Shown one piece after another: positions 18,012 to 26,183 of a stretch of 64,000 nt of DNA. A model generated the notes under the pieces. That model had not been told where the DNA came from. It saw only the letters and a program-made list of their open reading frames with translations, and ran no database searches. Source of the stretch: Chryseobacterium artocarpi (GTDB taxonomy: Bacteria > Bacteroidota > Bacteroidia > Flavobacteriales > Weeksellaceae); NCBI RefSeq assembly GCF_001684975.1, contig NZ_MAYH01000034.1, positions 1 through 64,000 on the forward strand. Reading direction: 5' to 3'. How positions within the stretch are numbered: position 1 is the stretch's first letter; every line of letters starts with the position of its first letter. Both the position numbers and the translations under genes were made by a program.

Positions 18012-18854
18012 TTAAGAGTAAAGCTGTGAACTTTCCCAGCCCACAATCATCTGCTTTCTGTCACTTCCCCATCTATAGCCGCCAAGGTGTCCTGTAGCCT
18101 GAATAACACGATGACAAGGGATGAGAAACGCCACAGGATTACTTCCTATTGCCGTACCTACTGCTCTCGAAGCTTTCGGATTTCCTATTTTTTCTGCTAA
18201 AGTTCCATAGGTTGATAATTTTCCCATAGGAATAGTCAATAAACTTTCCCAAACTTTAAGTTGAAAATCGGTTCCTTTTAAATGAAGTTTAATGGTGTTG
18301 AGTTTTGTCCAGTCTTTATCGAATATAGACAGTGCATTTTTCTGAAGCGAATCCTGCTTTTCAAAAAAAGAAGCATTAGGAAATTTATGTTGTAAATCCC
18401 CTAATGCTGTTTCTTTATCATTTTCGAAAGCCATATAGCAGATTCCTTTCTCTGTGGAAGCTACCAGGATATTTCCAAACGGACTTTCTGAAAAACTATA
18501 ATTGATGAAAAGACTTTTTCCACCATTTTTATATTCCGCGGGAGACATTCCTTCTATTTTTACAAACAGATCATGCAGTCTGCTTGTACTTGAAAGTCCC
18601 GTTTCATAAGCGGTATCAAAAATGCTTGCCTTTTCTTCCTTCAATAAATTTTTAGCATGTTCAAGACTTATGAACTGTAAAAATTTCTTCGGACTTGTTC
18701 CTGCCCAATCCGTAAAGATCTTCTGAAAATGAGCCGGACTCAAGTGAATATTTTCTGCCACTTCCTCCAAACTTGGCTGAAGTCTGAAATTGCTCTGGAT
18801 ATATTCTATCGCTTTGGCAATTCTGTTGTAATCTATTTGACTTTGTGTAGACAT
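18012..18854 (-). CDS. AraC-type regulator fused to methylated-DNA-protein cysteine methyltransferase
   Basis: A 280-residue protein. Residues about 10-110 hold an AraC-family double helix-turn-helix (PSLEEVAENIHLSPAHFQKIF, ETGLSSTSRLHDLF, GMSPAEY). Residues 115-280 form an Ogt/MGMT domain with the 'IPCHRV' active site (Cys247), which accepts the methyl group from O6-methylguanine. E. coli Ada has an additional N-terminal zinc domain that senses methylphosphotriesters; it is absent here. The domain order therefore matches the widespread 'bifunctional transcriptional activator/DNA repair enzyme' without the sensor. How it would sense damage is unclear; self-methylation of Cys247 is possible. 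It is on the same strand as alkB. Confidence 0.92.
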   Translation of the reverse strand: MSTQSQIDYNRIAKAIEYIQSNFRLQPSLEEVAENIHLSPAHFQKIFTDWAGTSPKKFLQFISLEHAKNLLKEEKASIFDTAYETGLSSTSRLHDLFVKIEGMSPAEYKNGGKSLFINYSFSESPFGNILVASTEKGICYMAFENDKETALGDLQHKFPNASFFEKQDSLQKNALSIFDKDWTKLNTIKLHLKGTDFQLKVWESLLTIPMGKLSTYGTLAEKIGNPKASRAVGTAIGSNPVAFLIPCHRVIQATGHLGGYRWGSDRKQMIVGWESSQLYS

Positions 18855-18923
18855 CTTACTATGTTTTTATATCACAAATTTCCAAAGAATACACGACAGA
18901 AAAAATCCGATTCTTGCGGAATA

Positions 18924-19784
18924 TTAGTTATTGTTGTTATAAATATCGTTATAAGCAAGCATTTTATAATATAACTTAGCCGCAAGGAAAGCAGTTGGCT
19001 TAGCCATTGGAGAATCCATTAATTCTACAATATCAAATGCTACTACGTTACATTTTTCGAATACTTTTCTTAATAATTCAAGTGTTGGATACCATTGTAA
19101 TCCACCTGGTTCAGGAGTTCCTGTAGATGGAGCAATAGAAGGATCAAAAGCGTCAAGGTCAATCGTGATATAAACGTTTCCTGAAACTTTTTCCAATACG
19201 TCATTTACCCAGTTTTCGTTGTTAGCAATTTCATGAGCAAAGAAAACTCTTCCTTCTGGTAAATATTGAGCTTCTTCAGCATCCATAGAACGGATTCCCA
19301 CCTGCACTAAGTTATGCTTCTGATTAGCTTCAAACACTGCACAAGCGTGGTTAGAAGTAGAACCGTGGAATTCAGGACGTAAATCTGTGTGAGCATCTAA
19401 CTGAAGAACGGTAAGGTTTTCAAATTTTTCTCCTACTGCACGGATAGAACCGATAGAAACAGAGTGCTCTCCACCGAATAGCGTGAATACTTTTCCTTCA
19501 TTATTCAAAAGCTCTTTTGTTTTTTGATAAACAGCTTCTGTCATTGCTTCAGGTGTAGAGTTTTCAGAAACTTCTCCAGCTAAATATACTCCTTGAAGAT
19601 AAGGCTCAGTTTGTGTCTCAATATCATAAAGTTCCATGTTTTCAGAAGCGTCTAAGAATAATTCAGGACCTTTGTCTGCTCCTTTACCCCATGTTGAAGT
19701 TCCATCGTAAGGAACTGTTACCAACATTACTTTCGAATTCTCCAACGTTGCGTTTTCCTCTGGAATTCCTGCGTATGTTTTCAT
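18924..19784 (-). CDS. speB: agmatinase
   Basis: A 286-residue ureohydrolase that converts agmatine to putrescine and urea. All Mn ligands are visible: H107 (GGEHSVSIG), D130-x-H132-x-D134 (LDAHTDLR), and D209/D211 (IDLDAFDPS). The 'STGTPEPGGLQW' motif follows. The length is that of SpeB. The matching arginine decarboxylase is 2.4 kb downstream on the same strand, so the ADC-agmatinase route to putrescine is nearly complete here. Two genes on the opposite strand separate them, so they are not one operon. Arginase and formiminoglutamase are alternatives, but the pairing favours agmatinase. Confidence 0.92.
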   Translation of the reverse strand: MKTYAGIPEENATLENSKVMLVTVPYDGTSTWGKGADKGPELFLDASENMELYDIETQTEPYLQGVYLAGEVSENSTPEAMTEAVYQKTKELLNNEGKVFTLFGGEHSVSIGSIRAVGEKFENLTVLQLDAHTDLRPEFHGSTSNHACAVFEANQKHNLVQVGIRSMDAEEAQYLPEGRVFFAHEIANNENWVNDVLEKVSGNVYITIDLDAFDPSIAPSTGTPEPGGLQWYPTLELLRKVFEKCNVVAFDIVELMDSPMAKPTAFLAAKLYYKMLAYNDIYNNNN

Positions 19785-19819
19785 GCTTTATTTAAAAATT
19801 TTAATGTTGTAATTGATGG

Positions 19820-19827
19820 CAAAGATA
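19820..19827 (-). promoter_or_regulatory. candidate -7 box for speB
   Basis: The minus-strand sequence TATCTTTG matches TANNTTTG, 36 nt before the ATG at 19784. The -33 element is not obvious. Confidence 0.4.
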
Positions 19828-19834
19828 CGAAGAG

Positions 19835-20060
19835 TTTGTGAGTTGGAGAGTAAGAGCATAGAGAGTTTGTAAATGATAATTATCCTTGAATATTTGCCAG
19901 GAGGCTGGAGGCTAGAAGAAGGAATTAATGAATGTTTAAAGAATCATTTGAGTTCATTTAACAAATACCTTCAATCTATTTATTATCGGTATATTGAAAT
20001 TTATCCTAGAATAACTTCCGGCTTCCCTCTTCAGATTTCCTGCATTATTGGGTTTTTCCC
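19835..20060. repeat. possible dispersed element with purine-rich/pyrimidine-rich ends
   Basis: This 316-nt gap (19785-20100) contains a purine-rich block near 19900 (CCAGGAGGCTGGAGGCTAG) and a complementary-type pyrimidine-rich block near 20019-20040 (ACTTCCGGCTTCCCTCTTC). An AT-rich interior separates them. A similarly organised element lies at about 43880-44040. No gene is supported here. Confidence 0.35.
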
Positions 20061-20077
20061 TTTTCAACTCAATTTCC

Positions 20078-20085
20078 TATTTTTG
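20078..20085 (+). promoter_or_regulatory. candidate -7 box for the HAD gene
   Basis: TATTTTTG matches TANNTTTG, 15 nt before the ATG at 20101. No well-spaced -33 TTG is found. Confidence 0.35.
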
Positions 20086-20100
20086 TGAAAAACTTAGAAT

Positions 20101-20760
20101 ATGTCTTTAAAAGCTGTTCTTTTCGATATGGATGGGGTAATTGTAGACACAGAACCATTACATAGAAAAGCCTATTTCAAAACGTTTGATGAATTGGAAA
20201 TTGCAGTTTCCGAAGATTTATACACCTCTTTTACCGGAGCTTCTACCAAAAGAGTTTCTGAAACTCTGATTAAGGAATTTAATTTAAATCAGACTTACGA
20301 ATCCATTGCAGGCATCAAAAGATCTCATTTTAAAGATTATTTTGATAATGATGATGAATTTGATCTGATCCCCGGAGTGAGAAATCTTATTAAGCATTAT
20401 CATGAAAACGGAATCAAACTTATTTTAGCTTCTTCTGCAACCATGATTACGATCAATATGGTTTTTGAAAAGTTTGGGCTTGAAAAATACTTTAGCGGAA
20501 AAATCAGCGGTGCAGATTTAAAAGAATCAAAACCTCATCCTGAAGTTTTCCTTCTTGCAGCAGAAATGGCAGGTGAACCTGTTGAGAACTGTATGGTAAT
20601 AGAAGATTCCACCAATGGAATTCTTGCCGCCCACAGAGCTAAAATATTCTGTGCTGCGTACAGAAGTCCACATTCAAAGAATCAGGATTACACATTGGCT
20701 GATACGGTAGTTTCTGATTATGAAGAATTAGAACTGGATAAAATTTCAAAATATTTTTAA
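20101..20760 (+). CDS. HAD-superfamily hydrolase, beta-phosphoglucomutase-like
   Basis: A 219-residue cytoplasmic phosphatase or phosphomutase of HAD subfamily IA. Motif I is 'FDMDGVIVDTEPLHRKA', with the nucleophile Asp9 and general acid Asp11. The cap domain follows, then motif II 'LILASSAT', motif III Lys in 'ESKPHPEVF', and motif IV 'VIEDSTNGI'. This set is typical of sugar-phosphate phosphatases and beta-phosphoglucomutase. The substrate cannot be assigned. The gene ends at a hairpin terminator and stands alone. Confidence 0.9.
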   Translation: MSLKAVLFDMDGVIVDTEPLHRKAYFKTFDELEIAVSEDLYTSFTGASTKRVSETLIKEFNLNQTYESIAGIKRSHFKDYFDNDDEFDLIPGVRNLIKHYHENGIKLILASSATMITINMVFEKFGLEKYFSGKISGADLKESKPHPEVFLLAAEMAGEPVENCMVIEDSTNGILAAHRAKIFCAAYRSPHSKNQDYTLADTVVSDYEELELDKISKYF

Positions 20761-20763
20761 ATA

Positions 20764-20793
20764 AAAAATCTCTCAGAATCTGAGAGATTTTTG
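20764..20793 (+). terminator. terminator of the HAD gene
   Basis: AAAAATCTCTCA pairs with TGAGAGATTTTT around GAATC. The core of this hairpin is nearly identical to the terminator at 22116. Confidence 0.9.
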
Positions 20794-20852
20794 TTTATGG
20801 TTAAAGCTAATATTCTATTTTCTTCCTGAATTTCTTTCTGCTTAAATTTCCC

Positions 20853-20860
20853 TACTTTTG
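20853..20860 (+). promoter_or_regulatory. candidate -7 box for the T9SS gene
   Basis: TACTTTTG matches TANNTTTG exactly, 23 nt before the ATG at 20884. No TTG is seen at -33. Confidence 0.4.
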
Positions 20861-20883
20861 CAGCTTATTTTTAAACTATAATT

Positions 20884-22092
20884 ATGAAATTTAAATTATT
20901 GACTGCCGCTCTCTTTGCTGCTATAGGGAATCATGCTCTTTACAGCCAAAATACCTGGAATATTAAGTACACATTCGATGACCATTTTCAAAACCGATAC
21001 ACTTCATTTATTGATGAAAACAAAGGTTTTGTTGTGGCTTTCACCAATGATGGGAAAGGAGCTATTAAGTATACTTCAGATGGGGGAACTACCTGGACTG
21101 AAATTTTCAAACAAAATAATGTAAGTTTTGCTCCTTCAATCACACTTCTGGATGAAAATAACATATGGGCTTACCAAGGACAAAATATTTATAAAACAAC
21201 AAATAATGGAACCACGTGGACCGTATCCACAATAAGCAATTCCCTGGGATATCTTAAAAGACTTGTATATTCCTCTCCTACAGAAGGAATTATGACGACG
21301 AGTACAGCCAAATATAAAACCACAGATGGAGGTCAAAACTGGGTAGTACAAAAAATCTTTTCCCCCGACGACTTTGAGCTTAACTCTAGTGGGAGAAGTA
21401 TTGACCCAACCACAGGTTCAGGTTATGGCATTGCAGGTATAGATCTTTATCAGACCAATGATTATGGAAATACCTGGACAAAAATTTTCACTCTGCCTGA
21501 CCGTCCTACAGCCCAATCCCGCAGATTCTCGTCAATAAATTATAAAGGATATGCTACAGGGGAATATTTCTATGGAGCGTCGGTAGGGTATGACGGAGCT
21601 ACATACATTAAATCATCTAACGACACATGGCAGAGACTAACTGGTAATTTTTTTAACTTTGTTGCAACAGCAGCTTTCCCAGGAGATTTATTTATGGGAT
21701 ATGCAGAGCGTAAAGTATACAATATGAAAACGCAAGCTGTTTTGTATAATCTTCCCGGAAATAACTATATTAACAATATAATATCTGTTGGAAATATAGG
21801 CTATGCTGTTGGTGGTAATCAGTTTTATAAATATTCTAATTTATCATTGGCTACCAAGGAAACACAAGAAACGCGTTCCTTTAAAATCTATACTCAAAAC
21901 AATTCAATTATTGTGAGTTTACCTTCAGCTCATGGAGTAATTTCTGTTTATGATATGAAGGGGGCAATCATTAAATCCGGAATAATTATCAAAAAAGGAG
22001 AAACTAAAACGATTGATATGAATCCGGGCGTATATATTGTTACTATTCGTGGTGAACAAAAAGATTACTCTCAGAAAGTTCAGATTAAATAA
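20884..22092 (+). CDS. T9SS type A sorting domain protein with YCF48/BNR-like repeats
   Basis: A 402-residue secreted protein with a signal peptide (...ALYSQ). At least four BNR/Asp-box-like motifs are visible: 'TSDGGTTWTEI', 'TTNNGTTWTVS', 'TTDGGQNWVVQ' and 'TNDYGNTWTKI'. They suggest a YCF48/sialidase-type beta-propeller over about residues 30-320. Residues from about 330 form a T9SS sorting domain, somewhat degenerate at its start (RSFKIYTQNNSIIVSLPSAHG) but with typical 'VISVYDMKGAIIKSG' and 'PGVYIVTIRG' and a basic end. There are no visible sialidase catalytic residues. It is probably a surface or released binding protein of unknown ligand. Confidence 0.85.
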   Translation: MKFKLLTAALFAAIGNHALYSQNTWNIKYTFDDHFQNRYTSFIDENKGFVVAFTNDGKGAIKYTSDGGTTWTEIFKQNNVSFAPSITLLDENNIWAYQGQNIYKTTNNGTTWTVSTISNSLGYLKRLVYSSPTEGIMTTSTAKYKTTDGGQNWVVQKIFSPDDFELNSSGRSIDPTTGSGYGIAGIDLYQTNDYGNTWTKIFTLPDRPTAQSRRFSSINYKGYATGEYFYGASVGYDGATYIKSSNDTWQRLTGNFFNFVATAAFPGDLFMGYAERKVYNMKTQAVLYNLPGNNYINNIISVGNIGYAVGGNQFYKYSNLSLATKETQETRSFKIYTQNNSIIVSLPSAHGVISVYDMKGAIIKSGIIIKKGETKTIDMNPGVYIVTIRGEQKDYSQKVQIK

Positions 22093-22115
22093 TAAATGAT
22101 TCAACATCACAAACA

Positions 22116-22142
22116 AAAAGCTCTCAGAATCTGAGAGCTTTT
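22116..22142 (+). terminator. terminator of the T9SS gene
   Basis: AAAAGCTCTCA / TGAGAGCTTTT around GAATC, followed by a T-rich stretch. It shares its core with the terminator at 20764. Confidence 0.88.
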
Positions 22143-22154
22143 GCTTTGTATAAG

Positions 22155-22219
22155 TTTTGGCTAAAGCCAATGGACTTATTATTTTTTTGTAAACGGGCTA
22201 AAGCCCGTTTCTATTGATA
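22155..22219 (+). repeat. double-hairpin intergenic repeat, copy 1
   Basis: The element carries two hairpins with the same TAAA loop: GGC-TAAA-GCC followed by CAATGGACTT, then AAACGGGC-TAAA-GCCCGTTT and TCTATTGATAA. A second copy in the same orientation is at 24688-24755; the spacer between hairpins differs slightly. The form resembles REP/REPIN-type elements mobilised by RAYT transposases. That is an inference, because no such transposase is in the window. Confidence 0.8.
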
Positions 22220-22225
22220 ACAAAA

Positions 22226-23620
22226 TTATTTATATCCAAGAAGTTTCAAGATATCTTCCGGTTCCTGTTTTTCACGGAAAATTTCATATTGTAATTCACC
22301 ATTTTCATCTTTCTGAATCAAAACGTGTCTTGGCTGAGGCATCAGACAGTGGTGTACTCCACCGTAACCTCCGATTGTTTCCTGATAAGCTCCTGTATGG
22401 AAGAATCCGATATACAAAGGTTTTGTATCACTGAAAACAGGTAAATAGATGGCATTGGTATGCTGTTCAGAGTTATAATAATCATCCGAATCACATGTCA
22501 ATCCACCTAAGAATACTCTTTCATATGTATCTTCCCAACGGTTTAGCGGAAGCATGATGAAGTGTCTTGAAATTGCCCATGTATCAGGAAGAGTTGTCAT
22601 GAAAGAAGAATCAATCATATTCCATTTTTCTCTGTCGTTCTGACGTTTCTGAGAAATGATTTTATAAAGGTTGGCACCACTTTCTCCAACAGTAAAGCTT
22701 CCGAATTCAGTATAGATGTTTGGTTCTTCTACTCCTTCCTCTTCACAGAATTTTTTGATCTGAGAAACGATTTCTTCTACCATATACTGGTAATCATAAT
22801 CGAAGTTCAAAGAAGTTTTGATTGGGAATCCACCACCGATATTCAATGAATCTACTTCCGGAGCAATTTTCTTCAAACGTGCATATACACGAAGACATTT
22901 GTACAATTCGTTCCAGTAGTATGAAGTATCCTTAATCCCGGTATTGATAAAGAAATGAAGCATTTTCAATCTTGCATTCGGGTGCTCAGCAATTTTCTGG
23001 CTGTAGTATGGAATAATATCTTTATATCCTATCCCTAGTCTTGAAGTATAGAATTCGAACTTTGGTTCTTCTTCTGAAGCAATTCTGATTCCGATATTGA
23101 ATGTAGAATCAATACTTTCTGTAAGCTTATCCAGCTCACGATAGTTATCCAGAATCGGAGTAATATTTTCAAAACCATTGTTAATCATATCTGAAATTTT
23201 CATCAGATAATCGTCTGTTTTGAATCCATTACAGATCACTTCAATGTTTTTATCTACTTTCTCTTTTTCATAAAGAGATTTTACAATATCCATGTCATAA
23301 GCAGAAGAAGTTTCGATAGAAATTTCGTTCTTCAAGGCTTCTTCCAATACGAAATTGAAATGACTGGATTTTGTACAGTAACAGTAGGTATAACTCTTTT
23401 TATATTCGGTTTTCTCAAAAGCTTCTTTAAACCAGCTTTTGGCTTTCTGAATATTTTGAGAAATTCTCGGCAAATAGCTAATCTTTAGCGGAGTGCCAAA
23501 TTGCTCAACAACGTCCATCAATGGAACATCGTGAAACAACAAATTGTTCTCAGAAACATTAAACTCCTCAGTAGGGAAATATAATGTCTGATCAATAAGT
23601 TCCGAGTACTTTATTTTCAT
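22226..23620 (-). CDS. speA: arginine decarboxylase (PLP-dependent, alanine-racemase fold)
   Basis: A 464-residue group IV decarboxylase. The PLP lysine lies in 'YCYCTKSSHFNFVL' (about residue 83). 'NIGGGFPIK' and 'PNIYTEFGSFTVGESG' are phosphate-binding elements of the barrel, and the second-domain Cys region 'LGGLTCDSDD' is present. Bacteroidetes proteins of this size are annotated as arginine decarboxylase, shorter than the E. coli SpeA of over 650 residues. It makes agmatine, the substrate for the SpeB encoded nearby. Other members of the fold act on diaminopimelate, ornithine or carboxynorspermidine, so the substrate is inferred mainly from context and similarity. Confidence 0.85.
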   Translation of the reverse strand: MKIKYSELIDQTLYFPTEEFNVSENNLLFHDVPLMDVVEQFGTPLKISYLPRISQNIQKAKSWFKEAFEKTEYKKSYTYCYCTKSSHFNFVLEEALKNEISIETSSAYDMDIVKSLYEKEKVDKNIEVICNGFKTDDYLMKISDMINNGFENITPILDNYRELDKLTESIDSTFNIGIRIASEEEPKFEFYTSRLGIGYKDIIPYYSQKIAEHPNARLKMLHFFINTGIKDTSYYWNELYKCLRVYARLKKIAPEVDSLNIGGGFPIKTSLNFDYDYQYMVEEIVSQIKKFCEEEGVEEPNIYTEFGSFTVGESGANLYKIISQKRQNDREKWNMIDSSFMTTLPDTWAISRHFIMLPLNRWEDTYERVFLGGLTCDSDDYYNSEQHTNAIYLPVFSDTKPLYIGFFHTGAYQETIGGYGGVHHCLMPQPRHVLIQKDENGELQYEIFREKQEPEDILKLLGYK

Positions 23621-23742
23621 TTCTAAACAAGTGAATTAAGAAATGCAAAATTGCTAAAAAAGTTTGATTTTTGGATGTTAAAATTATTATAATTTTAAAT
23701 AAAGCCCCAATATTATATCTTACAGAAATTTATTCCTGATAA

Positions 23743-24618
23743 TCAGTGGGTAAACTTTTGAATATATTCCTCTCTTTTTGCCTCAGAAATCCCTAGTACC
23801 TGCTGAATATAAGCATCTGTGGAACCATATTTTTTATTGATTTCACCAAAAGCAGCATCAAGATACCTTTTTTCTACCCAGCTTAACTTTTCCAGGACCT
23901 GCAAATCCATCTTCGGGTACAGGAAATGTAAATTATGGGCAAGGCTCATCCTCTTTTCTACCAAACCTTTTCTGAAGTTGTTGGATAAAAGAAATTCGTT
24001 ATAGATCGTTTCTTTATCAAACTTCAATATTGTTAGGATTAAAGCTGTGATAATTCCGGTTCTATCCTTACCGGCAGTACAGTGATAAAGTATAGGTTCT
24101 TTAGATTCAAGAATTTCGTTGATGATTGTTTTGATCATTTCAGGGTTTTCTGTGACATATTCACGGTAAAAATCGATCATCCTTTTATCAGCATCGGAAG
24201 CATTCACTTTTCCTTTTAACACAAGTTTTCTTGCCTGTGACAACTGATCTCCTTCATCTTCAAAGGCTGAATATTTTTTATAAGTAATTCCATTTGGAAG
24301 GTTATCCGGTTTATCCAAAATCTCTTTTGAATTTCTTAAATCAATGATTTCCTTTATTCCCAGTTTTTCTAAATCATTAAAAGATTTCTTTTTAAGTTTA
24401 TGAAGGTGAGCACTTCGGTAAAACATTCCTTCTTTTAGACTTCTTCCTTCAGAATTTTTAATGTTACCAACAGCGCGAAAGTTGTTGACTTTTTTAATAT
24501 TAATAGTCGTTTCCGTTTCATTTTTACCATATTCAGGGGCTTCAAAATGCTGTGTTTTACATGAGAAAACACAGAATAATGAAATAATGATCACTGGTAT
24601 TTTGACAAATGTATTCAA
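23743..24618 (-). CDS. lipoprotein tyrosine-protein phosphatase
   Basis: A 291-residue protein with a lipoprotein signal (lipobox VFSC, Cys20) and a tyrosine phosphatase domain of the bacterial Y_phosphatase3 type. The N-terminal 'NNFRAVGNIKN' and 'GMFYRSAHLHKL' motifs and the P-loop 'YHCTAGKDRTGIIT', with catalytic Cys and Arg, are present. 'LGIKEIIDLRN' carries the conserved Asp/Leu/Arg. Such enzymes dephosphorylate phosphotyrosine or phosphoinositides. With a lipid anchor this one would act in the periplasm or at the outer membrane. It is 122 nt upstream of speA on the same strand. Confidence 0.9.
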   Translation of the reverse strand: MNTFVKIPVIIISLFCVFSCKTQHFEAPEYGKNETETTINIKKVNNFRAVGNIKNSEGRSLKEGMFYRSAHLHKLKKKSFNDLEKLGIKEIIDLRNSKEILDKPDNLPNGITYKKYSAFEDEGDQLSQARKLVLKGKVNASDADKRMIDFYREYVTENPEMIKTIINEILESKEPILYHCTAGKDRTGIITALILTILKFDKETIYNEFLLSNNFRKGLVEKRMSLAHNLHFLYPKMDLQVLEKLSWVEKRYLDAAFGEINKKYGSTDAYIQQVLGISEAKREEYIQKFTH

Positions 24619-24687
24619 TTGTTTTTAGGTTTACCACAAAAGGCAAAAAATGACTTAAGTCTTTTGTGGTTTAAAGTTTATTTTAAA

Positions 24688-24755
24688 TTTTGGCTAAAGC
24701 CAATGGACTTTACTTTATTTTTATTAAACGGGCTAAAGCCCGTTTCTATCGATAA
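24688..24755 (+). repeat. double-hairpin intergenic repeat, copy 2
   Basis: Same order and orientation as copy 1 at 22155: GGC-TAAA-GCC, CAATGGACTT, an AT-rich spacer, then AAACGGGC-TAAA-GCCCGTTT and TCTATCGATAA. The two copies bracket speA and the phosphatase gene. No gene is seen in 24619-24772. Confidence 0.8.
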
Positions 24756-24772
24756 TTTTCTCGGAAATATAA

Positions 24773-25420
24773 TTAATAGATCGTTGGATATTCTATCTCA
24801 TTGATGCCAACAAAAAACAACACATCTCCTGATTCATATTCTACCGAAACTTCATCTTCAATAGCAAAATTACGGGTTCCAATCCTTGAGGTGATACTTA
24901 AACTTCCGTTTGTTAAAGACCAATTGAGCCCCTTGGTTGTTATACTATTCACCGATGGAAAAGGATAAAGAGAAATCATTTTATTCTTTACTCCTTTCAA
25001 TTTAAAATTGTTAGGAATAAAATAATATTCTGAAAACTCATCATAAAATTTAATCTTCATACGATCTTTAAAGGCAAAAGCAACCGTCAAATTCCCAAGA
25101 AAATGATCCTGTTCTCCTCCACTTCCTCCAAAAACATCCACATCTGAGAACCCTTTTTCCAAAATAATTTCCAGAGCCTTATGAAAATCTGTCTTATCCT
25201 GATCTAGAGTAAGAATAAATTTTTCCTGATACATATCCTCATCTGATCCTGAATGGGAATCAAAGTCACCGGAAATAAAATCCAGTTTATCTAAAGGTAA
25301 GCCCATTCTTTTTAAATAATGAAAAGCACCGTCTGTACAGGCAATCAATTCATAATTTTCAAGATTCGGTAAAGATTTTGGAGCATCTCCGTTGATGAAA
25401 AGTAATACTTTATCTTTCAT
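24773..25420 (-). CDS. thiamine diphosphokinase
   Basis: A 215-residue thiamine pyrophosphokinase that makes thiamine diphosphate from thiamine and ATP. Motifs of the TPK catalytic domain are clear: 'LIACTDGAFHYL', 'DFISGDFDSH', 'LDQDKTDFHKALE' and 'VFGGSGGEQDHFLGNL'. A beta-sandwich thiamine-binding domain follows (KMISLYPF, TTKGLNWSL). Its start overlaps the end of the upstream cobalamin adenosyltransferase gene by 11 nt, indicating translational coupling. No TPP riboswitch-like structure was seen upstream. Confidence 0.92.
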   Translation of the reverse strand: MKDKVLLFINGDAPKSLPNLENYELIACTDGAFHYLKRMGLPLDKLDFISGDFDSHSGSDEDMYQEKFILTLDQDKTDFHKALEIILEKGFSDVDVFGGSGGEQDHFLGNLTVAFAFKDRMKIKFYDEFSEYYFIPNNFKLKGVKNKMISLYPFPSVNSITTKGLNWSLTNGSLSITSRIGTRNFAIEDEVSVEYESGDVLFFVGINEIEYPTIY

Positions 25421-25979
25421 TCGGGTTCCAATATTCTTCCGGTTCGTTATTTACTTTTGAAATATATCTTGCCAATACGAAAAGATAATCTGATAGTCTG
25501 TTTAAATATTTAATCAATTCCGGACGTACTTCCTCAGCTTCATTTAAGAAAACCAATGAACGTTCTGCTCTTCTGCAAATTGTTCTTGCTGCATGTAAAA
25601 ATGTTGCTGGTTTTCCTCCGCCAGGAAGAATAAAATACTGAAGAGGCTCCAGCTTTTCATCAAAAGCATCCATCCATTGTTCCAATTCTTCAATTTCTGT
25701 ATCTGAAATAATGATTGGAAGACGTGATTTTCCATTAGCAAGCATTAGCTTATCTACTGGAGTTGCAGCTTCTGAACCTACTGTAAATAAATCGAACTGA
25801 ATTTTTTTCAGTTGCTTTAAAACTTCTTCATCCTCAATATGGCTTTTTGCAATTCCGATGAATGAATTTAACTCATCAATATTTCCGTAGCTGTCTACTC
25901 TTGCACTCGCTTTGGAAACTCTTGTTCCTCCATAAAGTGCAGTCTGACCTTTATCTCCTGTCTTTGTATAAATTTTCAT
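25410..25979 (-). CDS. cob(I)yrinic acid a,c-diamide adenosyltransferase, PduO type
   Basis: A 189-residue ATP:corrinoid adenosyltransferase that converts cob(I)alamin to adenosylcobalamin. The N-terminal ATP motif 'MKIYTKTGDKGQTALYGGTRVSK' and the helical motifs 'FILPGGGKPATFLHAARTICRRAERSL' and 'LNRLSDYLFVLARYI' are diagnostic. The chosen start at 25979 gives the canonical MKIYTKTGD; an earlier frame start at 26006 would add nine residues that do not fit the family. It is the first gene of a two-gene unit with thiamine diphosphokinase, so it links two coenzyme-activation steps. Confidence 0.93.
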   Translation of the reverse strand: MKIYTKTGDKGQTALYGGTRVSKASARVDSYGNIDELNSFIGIAKSHIEDEEVLKQLKKIQFDLFTVGSEAATPVDKLMLANGKSRLPIIISDTEIEELEQWMDAFDEKLEPLQYFILPGGGKPATFLHAARTICRRAERSLVFLNEAEEVRPELIKYLNRLSDYLFVLARYISKVNNEPEEYWNPNER

Positions 25980-26147
25980 ACTACTAAAATACTTTTTTTT
26001 GTACAATGTAAAAAGTAAAATGCACTGATGATGTACTTATCTGGTATTATTTGTAAAAGCTAAACTACAAAAAACACGAATCTTTGATTTTTACGAATAT
26101 TTATGTTGAAGGTGAAAAAACATTCAAATCTATCGGTAATCTTGAAG

Positions 26148-26177
26148 TAAAAAAATGACCGGTTAAAAACCGGTCAA
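26148..26177 (-). terminator. terminator of the small lipoprotein gene
   Basis: On the minus strand, TTGACCGG and CCGGTCA pair around a TTTTTAA loop, followed by a T-run. It lies 7 nt beyond the stop at 26184. Confidence 0.85.
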
Positions 26178-26183
26178 TCCAAA

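Noticed and set aside
24619..24804. 61-residue plus-strand frame between the phosphatase and thiamine diphosphokinase genes
   Set aside because: It is formed mainly by the double-hairpin repeat and the end of the next gene; no start signal or family.
26007..26147. Possible riboswitch upstream of the cobalamin adenosyltransferase
   Set aside because: No conserved B12-box-like sequence or structured leader could be recognised; only weak AT-rich sequence is present.
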